The notes: generated from the letters alone by a model not told the origin. Counted from the stretch's first letter, positions 1 through 12,300 are shown. The stretch is DNA of 60,000 nucleotides from Lineus longissimus (GCF_910592395.1 NC_088308.1:7209001-7269000); one strand, 5' to 3'. Numbers and translations are program-made.

Positions 1-171
1 ACCGGTGAGCGTGAATAGCTCCTCTTCATCGTCGTCATCATCGTTGTTCATTGCGTTGTTAAACCGAATTGATATCGACGGCCCAGAGCTATTCTTGCTC
101 GAGCGTAGCTTGTCCAGGCCCAACCTTGGCGCAGGAGGCCTGGGCGGTGGACCATCCTTCTTACTGGCCAT
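1..171 (-). CDS. First coding exon of an unrecognised gene, runs off the left edge
   Basis: On the minus strand an ATG at 171..169 sits in a strong start context (A at -3, G at +4) and opens a frame with no stop for 57 codons to the window edge. The peptide starts MASKKDGPPPRPPAPRLG, so it has a short basic start and a PPPRPPAP proline stretch. A Ser-rich middle follows, then a run of five Asp and three Glu followed by LFTLTG. There is no signal peptide or membrane segment. The composition looks like the disordered N-terminus of a cytoplasmic or trafficking adaptor, but I do not recognise the family. The opposite strand reads a poly-Ser frame here, which is only the complement of the Asp/Glu codons. 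The exon end is not visible; the last bases (CACCGGT) could place a donor at the edge. Confidence 0.5.
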   Translation of the reverse strand, partial: MASKKDGPPPRPPAPRLGLDKLRSSKNSSGPSISIRFNNAMNNDDDDDEEELFTLTG

Positions 172-1110
172 TTTGATTCTCGGGACAGTGTCAGCTCAGC
201 AATTGCATCCTTTAGTTTGTCAACTCAGTGCTCACTACAGTGGGTCTGTAAAGAGAAAATAGAATTTTGTTCTACAAATTTGTGTTAGGTTTGGTTGAGC
301 ACTATGATAGTCTAGTACCAACAGACTTGAAACATGGCCTGAAATAAAACATTGTCTAATTAATTACAAAAACTTGTATAATGTATGACGAATTACAATG
401 TGCACAATCATTGAGATATTTATAGTGTTCAAAATCATGGAGTACAAAATTTAAGCCATTGCCAGACAATTTCCTACTTGGGGTACACCCCACTTCTTAT
501 AAGCGGATTGTACCAAATGGTCGCTATGGTTACAGTTTCCCTACCACCAACATCGAGTAAAGCTTTTTGAGTACTTCAGCGTTGCAGCTCAGAGGTTTCG
601 AAAAAGAATAACATAAGAATGGCAATGGTGTATTTGTACTCAAATCAATGCCATCCATTTTCCAATACGTTATTTTTATGGGTCAGCAATTCGTATTGAT
701 CACGGCTGATTGAAATTTGGAACTGCCATTGAACTACTTTGGCTAGTTTGTGCTGGTAGATCCATATGAACTCAGGAAAATGCCTGAGATAAAATCCTTT
801 AAATGAAGACTAAAAAAGCCCTCACTCCATTGTTACATGCTCCCCCAAAATAAAACTTAGAACGAAGAGGTTAAAGGATAACTTTATTTTAGGATAAAGG
901 AGAAATTAATTTTAACATACCAAACATATGAATATAAAACCAGTTTACCATGATTATTGCAGCATGATCAAAGCATATTCATAGTGCCTGCAGCTGTCGA
1001 ATTTCAAATGAGGCAAAATGAGCAAACATGGAAATTGAATTTCTAAAACAGATGAATGATCTCGATTCAATATTCATAGAGGCACATGTGCTGGCAGAAT
1101 ATTGGTAAAC
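172..1110. other. No gene seen; upstream of the minus-strand exon
   Basis: AT-rich intergenic DNA upstream of the minus-strand start at 171. It probably contains the 5' UTR and promoter of that gene. I found no clear TATA box and no sustained coding signal. Confidence 0.4.
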
Positions 1111-1116
1111 AAGACT

Positions 1117-1425
1117 TGCAGACGTTAAGAGGACTCTTGTAGGGCAGACGTTAAGAGGACTCTTGTACGGCAGACGTCAAGAGGACCCTCCGCCTTATAG
1201 CACCGTCTTATACAATGTATCAGCCAGTCAGATTGGAGGTGCAGGCTTTTGGGCTGCGTGCACGAGTACTGGCAAAATGTCGACAATCAGGAGTGGGCAG
1301 ATGTCAAGAGGACACTTTAGACTCGGAGCACCATTCACTACAGTATTGTATGTGCACCCAGTTAGATTGGAGGTGCAGGCTATTTCCTTATGTACCTGTA
1401 CTGGCAGATTGACAAAAACTGAGTA
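1117..1425. repeat. Nested tandem repeat: 25-bp units plus a 127-bp duplication
   Basis: A unit of about 25 bp with the core CAGACGTTAAGAGGAC occurs near 1117, 1145 and 1171 and again as CAGATGTCAAGAGGAC at 1298. The last two copies also begin a larger duplicate. In it the word AGATTGGAGGTGCAGGCT recurs about 127 bp apart (near 1230 and 1363), followed each time by GTACTGGCA. The short frames on both strands here are products of the repetition. Confidence 0.75.
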
Positions 1426-2637
1426 AGGTTGGCTGACACAACACCAGCCGCGCAATAAGTAGGCTATTGGGCCAGTAATATAACCACACTAGGCCACTAA
1501 TCTCATTCTATCAAGATACTTGTCTGCCACAGCTGGTCATGATTAACTCATCATTGACAGAAATACAAACATAGATTCTTTGATGAGTACACGACATCCA
1601 AAAGACACTGGTAATATGAGGCCAGTGACCTGATTTTGATTCTGGTTGATACCAAGAATGTCAACAGTTGAGTTTGCAAGTCATGTTTATGTATTAACAA
1701 CAACTCACATTCATACATGTAAAACTAAAACCAAGAAGTACATTTTCAACTTGTACTTCAAAACATGTTATGCACAGTACATTAGTACTAAGACCTAGGG
1801 ATTATATATATGTGCCCAATCATTGCCAAAAATACTGAGGTCACAATAGAAGTAGGTCAGTTAAGCCAATTTTAAAAATAACAATTAGAAATGGAATCCG
1901 AATGATATAAACATGCCAAATCACACAATTACTGCGACAAACTTGAGGTGATATTTAACAGAGTTGCAAATCAGAAAAAAAAGTATGGACGATATTACTA
2001 TTATTCATTGGTATGTGGAATGTTGGAGATGAGCCAACCGACCCAAGCCCAAGACAGCCTGTGTGAATCCATTCCTCACATCAAAACAATACGGAAAATA
2101 TTGAATGAGCATGTTTTGAAGCATCACAGCAGGGCAAAATTAAAAATGCCTATTTTGATTAAATTTACATGCCCCATTATATTCATAAGGTAGACACTGG
2201 TGCCACTCATGATGATAGACTATGAATAACATCATGCAGTCAGGGAAGTCAGACTGTCTGTGATAGTTTTAGCCGTTGCATCACAATGTGTCTACTCTAA
2301 TAATGTGTTTATCAAGTCTGACCAATAGGGTACTGGCTATACTCCACGTCCTGATGCAGGATGAGTCTTGTCTAGCATCCAATGTAAAAAATGTCCTACT
2401 TTTGCCATGGGACTCCCCATTGGCCCAAGTTTTGTTGTCACACTGATTTGACCTGGATGGCTGATGTTGAGGTTCTCTCCAGTCTGACATCATGGCATGT
2501 TCATGGAATTAGCCCCCCACTTCAGGAAGGAAGCTAGCTCCTGATGTTGTTCCTCCATCTTGTCCATTACCAGTGATTACAATTACGGTACATCACGAAG
2601 TTAATTCCATCCAATGAAAATGTAGTGACATTAACGC

Positions 2638-2820
2638 AATGCAATACGACACTTAAGAAGTTGGCCTGGAAATGGCAATGGGAGACTGCTAAAATGTGGA
2701 ATCTGCCAACTGGCAAAACGAGGATGCTATCATTCCTGATTCCTCATTTCTGCAGTCTCCCATTGTCTAAACCGTATCGTTGCCATTTCTGGGCCAACTT
2801 CTTAAGTGTCGTATGCCAAT
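2638..2820. repeat. Inverted repeat (hairpin) with arms of about 55-65 bp
   Basis: The left arm (2638-2690) contains ACACTTAAGAAGTTGGCC followed by an AAATGGCAA block and GGGAGACTG. The right arm (2753-2820) is its reverse complement, with about 16 extra bases between the AAATGGCAA and GGGAGACTG blocks. The spacer is about 60 bp. It could be a small non-autonomous inverted-repeat transposon. No target-site duplication was identified. Confidence 0.7.
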
Positions 2821-3466
2821 GACGCCAATGCCAATGTCCACTGTCAGCGATGAGGCAAAAAATAAATAAAATAGGGAATGTACAACAAGTCTGCGATGAC
2901 GATGAATGATGAATGACGATTCCGGCATCTGTGAGTGATTCATTAAAGGGGTCATTCAATTCTCCTCCACACCTCCAATCTATCTCCAACAAGGGAAGCT
3001 GTGATATGGCATGACGATGAATGGTAGAATAATGTATGTGTGTGTAAATCATAATAATGCATAATGCATGGTGCAATGCACTATAATTTACATACAAAAA
3101 TAATGGTACTGCAAATATCGAAAAGACAAGGCGATAAACACGAAATAAAGCTCTTTTTTTCCGCCCGTGAATGTTCTCATGCCAACGTTGTGTTATTAGC
3201 TCGTTTCTCATACCCACCTTTACGCAGATCGTATTCACTATTGTGACATAAAGCGGAATATCATGAACAGAAAATACTGTTTTGGCATTTAAACGCGATT
3301 TGTTACATCCTCGATCATACCGGGGGATGTCGGAGGGATGTCGGAGTTCTTCTATCGGGTAACAGATGACGCCACCATTAGTACATAACGCGGAAAATAC
3401 GAATGCGCACGTGGCAATAGTTTGGCTGTTTTTTCGCAGATAGCAGCACCTGACAGTCGCCCACAA
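2744..3466 (-). CDS. Long open frame of 240 codons, doubtful gene
   Basis: This is the longest uninterrupted frame in the window: 240 codons on the minus strand, ending inside the hairpin at 2.75-2.82 kb. It has a hydrophobic stretch near residues 110-140 (LVFSIFAVPLFLYVNYSA), several Cys and His residues, and no recognisable domain. The last 20 residues (core TTLKKLAQKWQ) are encoded by a hairpin arm, and the other arm encodes almost the same peptide on the plus strand, so that part is repeat-derived. The frame is longer than chance would usually give at this base composition. No splice sites, codon bias or family resemblance supports a real gene. Confidence 0.15.
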   Translation of the reverse strand: MWATVRCCYLRKNSQTIATCAFVFSALCTNGGVICYPIEELRHPSDIPRYDRGCNKSRLNAKTVFSVHDIPLYVTIVNTICVKVGMRNELITQRWHENIHGRKKRALFRVYRLVFSIFAVPLFLYVNYSALHHALCIIMIYTHIHYSTIHRHAISQLPLLEIDWRCGGELNDPFNESLTDAGIVIHHSSSSQTCCTFPILFIFCLIADSGHWHWRHWHTTLKKLAQKWQRYGLDNGRLQK

Positions 3467-3717
3467 ATTTTAAAGGGGAAGTGGCCTCTCTCTTTTGTCG
3501 GTACAGCAGCTTTCTTCCCACCATGAAAAAGTGTGCGTCGTTGTATGGTGGCACATTAAGGTATGATTCTACTGAGACCCAGGATGTGCTTTCAGTACAC
3601 CATTGCATTCTGTCGTTCTCCAGCCATAAGAGCTCATTTCGCGAGGATGTCCGGCCCGCCTCATTCCGTGCGAAGACCAGGAAAACCGAGGCGCAACCTG
3701 TTCGTTCAGGCTGTATT

Positions 3718-3755
3718 TAGCGGGGGGGGGGGGGCGGGGGGCGGGGGGGGGGGCA
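3718..3755. repeat. Poly-G tract
   Basis: A run of about 35 bases that is almost all G, broken by two single C residues (near 3735 and 3742). It borders the degenerate 60-bp satellite that starts at 3.79 kb and could form a G-quadruplex. Confidence 0.8.
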
Positions 3756-3789
3756 CCGCTCCTCAGGCATCTCCGAAAAAACTGTTTTT

Positions 3790-4700
3790 ATGCAGATTTC
3801 ATTCATGATGTTCCTTCAGCCATACAAAATACTGCCGTCTTACAGCCATCTAGAGATGTTGTCATCAAGTTGTGCGTTCAGTCTACAATATACTGTGGTC
3901 TTGGAGCCATTAAGTGACCTGTCGTCAGGATGTGCCTTCAGTCTGCAATATTCAGCTTTCCTCCATCCATTTATTCGGTCGCCAGTATATGCGCCTTCAG
4001 TCTTCTCTGTCAGCCTACCTATCTAGAGATCGTGTCGTCAGAATATACCATCATTCTACAACATTTTGCCCTCCTCCAGATATCTAAATATGCTGTCGTC
4101 AAGATGTGCCGTCAGTCGAACATTTCCGCCGTCCACCAGTCATTTAGTGATTCTTTCGCAAGGATGTTCCTTTAACCAATCAACGTTCTGCCGTCCATTA
4201 GTCACCGAGAGACCATGTCGCAAAGGATATGCCTTTAGTCTACAATATTCTCCCCTTCCTCACATGGAACTCCTGTTAATAGCTGCCTTGGCGGCCAATC
4301 GCCAGAATGGTCTTTCAATTCACAACCGACTACCGTCGTCCAGTCGCCTGTATAGCCTATCGGCAGGGTGTCCTTTCAACTCACAACCGACTACCGTTGG
4401 TACTGTATGTACATCCTGAAGCCATGATTACCAGGCGGTTAGAGGAAGGTAGAATGCTTCAGACTAAAGGAGTCATATAATTTTGCATGTGTCAGGATCT
4501 GGTAGACGGCTAGAGGACGGCGGAAGACTGCACACTGGACACAAGGAACATCCAGGCGAAAGAATCTCGAAGCAATTAGAGGATTGATAGGCCGGCCGAG
4601 GCGGCGGAGGACGACAGAAGACCGTTGGTTGAAGGGACATCCTGGCCACAGGCTCTCTGCTGTAGGATGGTTGAAGGCACATCCTAGTTTGTTGGCAGGA
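3790..4700. repeat. Degenerate ~60-bp tandem array that reverses orientation near 4.42 kb
   Basis: A degenerate unit with the core TGTCGTCAGGATGTGCCTTC AGTCT recurs about every 60 bp. Copies lie near 3811, 3873, 3933, 3991, 4050, 4107, 4165, 4230, 4310 and 4370. Beyond about 4440 the same core appears as its reverse complement (GGAACATCC near 4548, GGGACATCCTGGCC near 4631, GGCACATCCTAG near 4676). The array is therefore a head-to-head inverted satellite. The overlapping short frames on both strands (repeated FSLQYS-like peptides) come from the repetition. Confidence 0.65.
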
Positions 4701-4709
4701 GTCACAGAT

Positions 4710-5690
4710 GCGAACAAGAAAAAAACAGGGACTCCATATGTCATGGATGAACAGCGACAAAAAAATCAGTGTTCATTATCAATAATGATTAATATGTCAC
4801 GAAAACATGAAAGCCGCGATCGTGACTCCCGATATCCTATTCAGAACCACAGGTAAATATTTGATTACGTAAGATCGACTAATGAAATCATTAATTATTT
4901 AAGGTTGCCTTCTCGTCTGGCTACAAGCTTGACGATGCCAATAATATTTCGACCTGATTTTCGATCGCTATTAGCACAGTGGTCTTCGATGACGTACTTC
5001 GGTGGTCACCCATGAAAGTTTATAGCACATTATGTAATACTGCCGACCGGCAGGCCAGGGGTCTTAATAGCTAAAGCATGCTAACGCATATAAACAGACG
5101 GGCTAACTAGGCCTGAACATGGCAATTTTTAACTACTGTATATATATAATATCATTGTTACCATGCACCATCGGAATACTTGTCAACAGTTAAGTTAGTT
5201 TTGGAGTTCCGTTGAGCAACATCGAAATATCTTTCCACTGAATAAAGGAAACAAGTAGGATATATCTCAAATTTCGAGGACGAGGTCTGAGGGTCTGAGG
5301 AGCTCATTTCATAAGGTTGGTAGGAGTATACCGTTAACTATTTCATCCCTTTCAGGATAACGTAGATTCCATCCATGCCTAAACTCCCTAACAAATCAAA
5401 TCCAAACATAAGCTTAAAAATTGTAAAGAATAAAATATTCGTCGAAATTCTGTATAGGCATGATAGGCCAACGTAATTTTGAATGATATCGATATAAAAA
5501 AACATACCTAGTGATTAAAACAATTAAGCATGGAAATGAATGATCATGTTAATCTTCTTTCAGAAGTTCGGTGTGCCTCAAGCTAGCCTTTACGGAAGTG
5601 GAAATATATCAAACAGCTAGGATATATACCAAAATATCTATCATTTCGATAGTAGGAATATATCTACACGAACGCAGGCTGGTTGCAAAT
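4710..5690. other. No gene seen
   Basis: AT-rich intergenic sequence upstream of the TMC gene. No coding signal was found. A short ATG-started segment at 5692-5706 (ATGGCGAAAAATAAG followed by GTAAAT) would end in the phase needed by the TMC exon at 6108. It is too short to be taken as evidence of a first exon. Confidence 0.3.
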
Positions 5691-5797
5691 CATGGCGAAA
5701 AATAAGGTAAATTTTATTCTATTTTGTACAACGTTCTTTAAAGGGAAACTATAGGTAGAAGCAACAGCTGGGCCAGATTACGATGCAGCAAGCCACC

Positions 5798-6000
5798 GAT
5801 TGGTGTCTTTCTCAGAGATGCGCCGGTGTAGACATTTGGACAGGATAGAATGTCCCAGGACAACGGATTCTATCATGCGCTTTGATCATGCGCTTTGATC
5901 ATGCGCTTTACTATCTGATCGATTGATAGTCGCGGCCTCTATATCGAACCATATACATGTATCATAATCCGTCAGAATGCAATATGGCCGGACACCTTCT
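5798..6000 (+). repeat. Dispersed repeat, copy 1 (copy 2 at 23.57-23.75 kb)
   Basis: Shares an ordered series of blocks with 23572-23750: GGTGTAGA, GGATAGAATGTCC, GGATTCTAT, GGCCTCTA, ATAATC.GTC and ATATGG.CGGACAC. Copy 1 also contains three tandem copies of ATCATGCGCTTTG at 5871-5909. It lies just upstream of the first recognised TMC exon. No coding domain was seen in either copy. Confidence 0.6.
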
Positions 6001-6107
6001 CTTTTCCTCTTTCACTATTGCCAAACTTACCACTGAAGATCGGAATTCCTTGCATGGACCGAGATACTTCGGAAGATGCTACATGTATTTTCTGTCATCC
6101 TCTTCAG

Positions 6108-6310
6108 ATATTTCCCAGCGATCTTGCTCTGCAGGAGAAAAAGCCTCTCACCCCCAACAAACCCGGCGAGCAGAACTCGCGGTACGTCCAGCTGAACATA
6201 GATGCCATCACCCAACATATCAAGCGGGCGGACACCGCTGAAGAGCAGGCGAAGGTCATAAAGCGAATCAGGGGAGCGCCAGGAGGATTCACGATCAAGC
6301 GGGATTTGAG
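6108..6310 (+). CDS. TMC exon 1 of model (N-terminal, tentative)
   Basis: A pyrimidine-rich acceptor (TCATCCTCTTCAG) precedes 6108 and a GTAAAG donor follows 6310. The frame encodes 67 residues beginning IFPSDLALQEKK and ending GGFTIKRDL, charged and without membrane segments, as expected for the cytoplasmic N-terminus. It ends with two bases of a codon, which fits the next exon only if that starts at 8276. An earlier exon with the initiator is expected. Confidence 0.5.
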
Positions 6311-9300
6311 GTAAAGGCATGATCTGGGTAATATAGCCCTTAATACCAATGGTCCCTTAACTTATAGCTGCTCCAGTGCCAGATTCAAGTACATTGTACG
6401 TGTATATTGTCATTTGCCTATTTTAGGCACATTCGTTCGTAAAAATGTCGGGAGTCTCTCACTGGCCTGAATAAACATGCCGATCTATCGACGTTGTGCG
6501 TCGGTGTCCCTTTTTCCAAAGGATTGACGCTCACCGCTTTCCAACCTTGCTGGAACTAATAAAATGTTAATTTGCGGTGACATAGAAACAAGTGCTCGCT
6601 ACTGCCCTGTGACATAGACAAACGCAGTCATCAAAAAACGAGGTATTGGCCCAATGTAATTATTTTCTGGTTGCCTGGTCAGTTATACAACATTTGGACC
6701 GCGCCACTTCGATGGTAATGACAACTAATCGCCGTAAAATATGGAGTTTTCGCAACTGCTCGTTTTTGCTGTAGACTCCCTGGCCAGCCCATCGCGTCAT
6801 CCTAATTTGGTCTCCTTATGGGTTATGGTGAGGAACGAGGCCGGTCCCGCACTGCGTCCGGAGTGTAGTTTTTGCAAGCAACTTGATTTCGTGTCGAGTG
6901 ATCTACAGTAGTCTGCGCGTACGCCCGAACGATAGACTAATCTTCATAAAACATAGTCGTTGGCCTGAACGGTTGCCGTCGTAAGGCAATATTTTGTGCG
7001 GAAATTTCCGCCTTGCCTTGGGAGTGTAATTCAGTGTTTGCCCCTAAACTCCATGCGAGTATAGTAGAGCAAACTAGTGGCTAGGGAATAATCTTCGCTC
7101 AACGACCATTAGAGTAAAATGCTTTCAAATCAAATTTGGGCCTCATAAAACGCGCCTCTTGGTGGAAAATATATTTATAGTCTGCGAACGCATAATTACG
7201 GCCGACCAAACATCCAACTAAATAAGAGAATTACTCTTCCATGGTTGGAGCAATTGCATTTCACTGATATTCATGATGTAATAAACCGTTAAAGGATACT
7301 AAGTTAAGTGACATGTACTTCGGGTATAGCGAGTATGTTCTGTTAGTAGGCAAGTTCAAAACTGTGCTGTCGACTTCTTATAAACGAAGCAATTCAACCA
7401 AAGAGATACATGTAACGCAAGAAAGGATAACATTCGATTTGTCACTTTTTGCCCAGGCTCCGTCTCATCTTAATTGAAGATTCGAAGGATGTAATACCAG
7501 ACTGGAAGATGACCACAGACAAATAGAAGTCGAAAAAAAGTATATTCTAACCAACTGGATAAAATCGTTCAAGGATCAGCGCTTTGTCACCTTGACGACG
7601 CGTCCCATCCCTTTTTTATCATTACATCTGATTAGAAATATATGTGCATCTCGAAATGGTAGCACACATGGGTTGGTCATTGTTAGCATTGATAGCATAC
7701 ACTATTACAATAGAATGACATATAATGACTGTCTAGCTGAAAGTTACTAACATCTAATGGCAGTGTTTTGTCTGTTTAGTTGGGGCAAATCGCGTATACA
7801 TTCATATGTATCATACCGACTTCAGAACGAAATTACTGACGAAGCGATCAGGATTCTGCCAAATCTTCTCGAAAACTTTTCACTTTCATGAATATTTGCT
7901 ATTTGGAAGGACTTGAGAAAGGTACATTCATATGCTTATTTCTAATGGCTACACCTGTGATGGAGAAATAAACACTTCTGGTTGGATGGTAGGACCGGAA
8001 GTCCTACCAAATTCTACTTCCGGTGACCACTGAGTGAGCCATTGAGACTCATCATTGACAATTTGTTTTGATCATTCATTGTGAGAGACCGTGAGGAATG
8101 TTATGGTCCTCTCTAAGGAATGTTGTTGACTGCGTTGACTTCGTTTTGTCACGGTCACGGAACAAACCTCAGTGATAGTTTTCAGAGAAAAGCTCAAAAT
8201 GATATTGATAAGATAACACGAGTTGATTTTCAAAGTGGGCAATCTACGGACAATGTACGAACAGATGGAGTTCAGCCATCCCGGTGTGATGTATCATGCA
8301 CCGGGGGTGAGAAAACTAGGGACGGTACAACCGCCTTTTCAGGACAGAAGGCGTAAAAAGAGCAGCAGGCCTGCTGGTTCATGTGAGATCCACTTGGCGT
8401 TTCTGAAGCGCAGGAGACCTTTCGAATTGACTGCGCAGTTCAGGTAAAGAATGACATAAAAATCATCTGCATCCTTGTGAAATATGTATCATCAATGTGC
8501 ATGTTTGTCTGCATGAAGCTAGTCCTCCAAGACCAGCGAGATCGGCTGTTTGGACACTTTGTTCACCATGAGGATAAGTCTTCTATAGCTATAGACAAGC
8601 CCGGATACGCCAAGCACGGACTGCCGTTTTACTTTGAGAGAGCAAGAGCGTGGTGATGTCTGACCCCCTGTACTGTCGTATAAACTATAATCTAGTCGGC
8701 ATGCAAATAATGACCGTGTAGGGTATGACAGACTTGGATAGCATGCAAATAAGGTGTCCTCGTTGTATGCCTACTTGATCACAATGATGTAGAGCGGTGA
8801 CCTAGCACATGTAATATATCATAAAAAATAATACTTTAAACGCCCCCTATAACAGAAATCGGTACTTTATGTTCGGCAGTTTGTTCAAGTATATTGGTTA
8901 CAATTTTTTGTTCTTATGAATTATTGGTAACAAAGACTGGACTATCATGCACATGACATTTGATCTGCAGCTATACATTATTCATCCGTGCATCAATTTA
9001 TCACTATGGGTACATTTTTACCGAAAGCTATAATATGATTGTTGATAGGTTGGGAATTCGCATTACCAATATTACCGCAGTCCCAGCTCCGCTCTCTGGG
9101 AAAGCTAATGTAATTTATACTATTTTAATGCTTCTGTATCGCAATAAAGAACTATAATAATGATTGAATTATGATATCTGAACCATGTTTTCGTTAATGA
9201 CTTTGATTTTTGCCAGTGAAACTGTTCTAATTTTCAAAAACTGGTCTATGTCTTTATAGACTCTAAAATGATGTTTAGCTGTTCCATAGCAGTTTTCAGT

Positions 9301-12300
9301 TGATCGAAGCTCGTTATTCAACTATACCTCCTTTGGGCGGCGAAGGCCGTGTAGAAGCACTGGATGAGACAAAGACAAGCTGCAAAAAAGAGGTCCCCCA
9401 GATCGCTCCCCGAAAAAGCCAAACTCAGAATCGTGGTACATTGTGCCAAGTATTGATTGTACCCAGAATAAACAAAGACTAGTCTTTATGAATTCTTGAT
9501 TGTACGCATATGATAGAATCTCAGATGTAATCGCGCTTGCCATTCATATATGTATAACACAGTTATCATTAGATTTAAAATAAAGTATTACTGTTTAGAT
9601 GGTTGATGACATTATATTCCCAGCAGTTTTGTGACGATTGTGAAAACGCTTCTAACGTTGTGGTGAATTGATAAAAATGTTTATCATTAGTATCTTTGCC
9701 AGGCCTGCGAGGACAAAATGTCGGTTTAACATTTCCACGTACGATCGCTTATGGCTATTCTTTTCTCTGGTGATCTGGTCGAGTTGAGTGCCAGACTACC
9801 TTGTTCATCCGATTACAGGCCAATGTGGCTAAGAACTCCATTCGAATTCACAAGAGCACAAGGCCCGAGGCTCTCATCTTAGGTCAGGAGTGTTTCCCCT
9901 CATTGTTATTGCTGAAAGACAGATTCAACGCGTTAACGCTTATTTTCTCTCCCCCTTTTGAAAAGTCATTGTCTCTCTAGCTCTACATTAACATGTATCT
10001 GTCTATTGTAAAGAAATATCGTAATATGGGATCAACCAAAAACGTTACACCGCGGTAATTTAACCACAGCGCCAGCGCATTCATAATTTAAAAGGAATTC
10101 GCAGTATAGCATGAACATTAATGAGAATAATAAACTTGCTGACCAAACGTATCCTTTAAAATGACTGACAACTTTTGGTTTATCACCCTTATCCTTTATT
10201 TCTATATCTTGTCGTGGTTTCCGTCGTGTTTTCCCCTGAATCCAATCTCCAAAACTTGACCATTTTCATTGTGAACCCTGTCGCCGAGAGGCTCAATCCG
10301 TCTAATCTTGAACACAACTTGATGGTCCATTCCCGGACTAGAAATGTGTACTATATTTATAATTCAATAGCTTTCTAATACTTTCGACACACACACCTGG
10401 GTTAAGTTGGTAAATAATTTAGGCCTAGGCTTACCTGATGATTAATTAGAGGGCTATTTGGCCAATGTGGAAGTTTAAAACCCCCCAGCCAATATGCACG
10501 CCTGAGTTCTGTCTCTGATGATACAGACTCGGTCACTAAGTTAGGCCTGTATGTGCAATATTGCCATGCACTTGATGTGACGAGAAAACCGACAACATCT
10601 GTACATAATCAGATCTTTGGTCAAATATTTGGGAAGTACACCTTCAGTTCAGTGCAGAGGACAAGGCGCACGTTTACATGTAGGCAGCCTTAGCGTAATA
10701 TAACCTCAAATTCAGGATTACACGTTTTCCGTTATTTTTTTAATTTTCGGGCTAGCGGGTCTTTTTTTCATTTCCGGACTAGTGGGCGGCCTTTTTTCAA
10801 TTTTCGGATTAGCGGGCCTTCGGACACGTTGTCCGTCGGCCTTTGTAACCACTTTGCCGTCGACCCTTAATATTCGCAACCAAACCCAGGTGATTGAGTG
10901 TGAACAATAACTTGGAACAGTAGCCTAATGCGAAGAAAGATGGATGGCCGTAACCAATGGCGCCGAGCAGAGGTGTGACAAAAAAAATTCAGTCATGTTC
11001 TACCAATATCATCTTCAACTGGCGATTCATTATAGTTCCGTCTCTGGATAAAAGCAAAGGATAAAACTGTTTCCGTTGTTGTGTGTCTTAAATTTTTTCC
11101 AGTGGATTAGATACTTTCTATTTCGGACACGCCTTGTACTTAGTGTTCTGACACTGGTCCCGGGCTGGCTTTGTACTTGTTCTGACACCGGATCCAGACA
11201 CTTGTATCTGTTCTGACACTGATTCCAGACACGCCTTGTACTTGTTCTAAGACTGGTTCTGGCCACGACTTGTACTTGTTCTGACACTGGTCCTGGACAC
11301 GCCTTGTACTTAGTGTTCTGACACTGGTCCCGGGCACGCTTTGTATTTGTTCTAACACCGGATCAAGACACTTGTACTTGATCTGACACCGGATCCAGAC
11401 ACTTGTATCTGTTCTGACACTGGTTCCAGAAACGCCTTGTACTTGTTCTGAGACTGGTCCTGGACACGACTTGTACTTGTTCTGACACTTGTACCGGGTG
11501 TATGGCTTGTTCTCTCACACGGATTGATACAAAACTAGAATCTATGAGAAAAGCTTCAGTAGCGCCCTCTCTTGGAATCCCGGCCAAGAACAGGGTCGAC
11601 CGCGTATCCGAAAATACCTATCTCATGTGGCGTGAGAAATGCAAAATCAGACCACTTTTAGAGAGGAGAGTGGAGAAGCAGAGATGGGCTATTAACACGT
11701 ACGTAATGGCGAGTTGCTGCACAATGGAATATCAGTAAATTTGCATCTGGCCATCTATTTACGTGCAAATTAAGGTTTCCTTTTTTTACATTTGCCATTT
11801 TGTTATACATTGTACTTGCTGTAATCAAACAAAGGTCGATAAAAATATTGATTTTGTACATTATTTCGATTTAGGTAGGCGATGATAAAATGAAATTGAT
11901 GAACGGACATCACAGCACCTGGGTCAATTGATGTCGTTCTTCATGACTTAACTATTTTCGAACTGATCCCACAATCGGCAACGAAAAAAACAAATGATGT
12001 TCATCTTCTGTCGAGTTACCCGTCAAGCTAAGTCACCTATTCATTCTTCAATTTGAACATTTCTTTTTTCTTCAGAACGAAATTGCTCACTACACAAGAT
12101 TTGGATGCAGATTTGAGTACGAAACGAAGAGAGGTAAGACATAGTCCGTTGGCATGTTCTCAAAATATAAATCAGCTACTAATACGAATAAAAACTAATT
12201 CGTGAAATAGTTCGATCAAAGGTTTTTAGTATCTACTGTACATGTACTTATTGTTTTCTTGCAGCAAAAGGAGAAGTTGAAACGAGAATGGCGCAACTTC

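Larger units (their letters stand above)
8444..12075 (+). other. TMC intron 2 of model (3.6 kb)
   Basis: Large intron holding two POU octamers (ATGCAAAT at 8701 and 8743), a triplicated 28-30-bp repeat (10735-10820) and the 11.1-11.5 kb minisatellite. No further exon was recognised, although an alternative 5' exon cannot be excluded. Confidence 0.45.

Noticed and set aside
5692-5706. Five-codon ATG exon (ATGGCGAAAAATAAG) before GTAAAT as the TMC start
   Set aside because: The phase fits the exon at 6108, but 15 bases with a donor-like word is expected by chance.
5957-6241. Plus-strand frame MYHNPSECNMAGHLL...
   Set aside because: It overlaps the TMC exon 6108-6310 in another frame and begins inside the dispersed repeat.
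11030-11587. Minus-strand frames of 72-85 codons with SEQVQVV and CQNRYK repeats
   Set aside because: They are translations of the 33-37-bp minisatellite within the TMC intron; frame shifts between copies.
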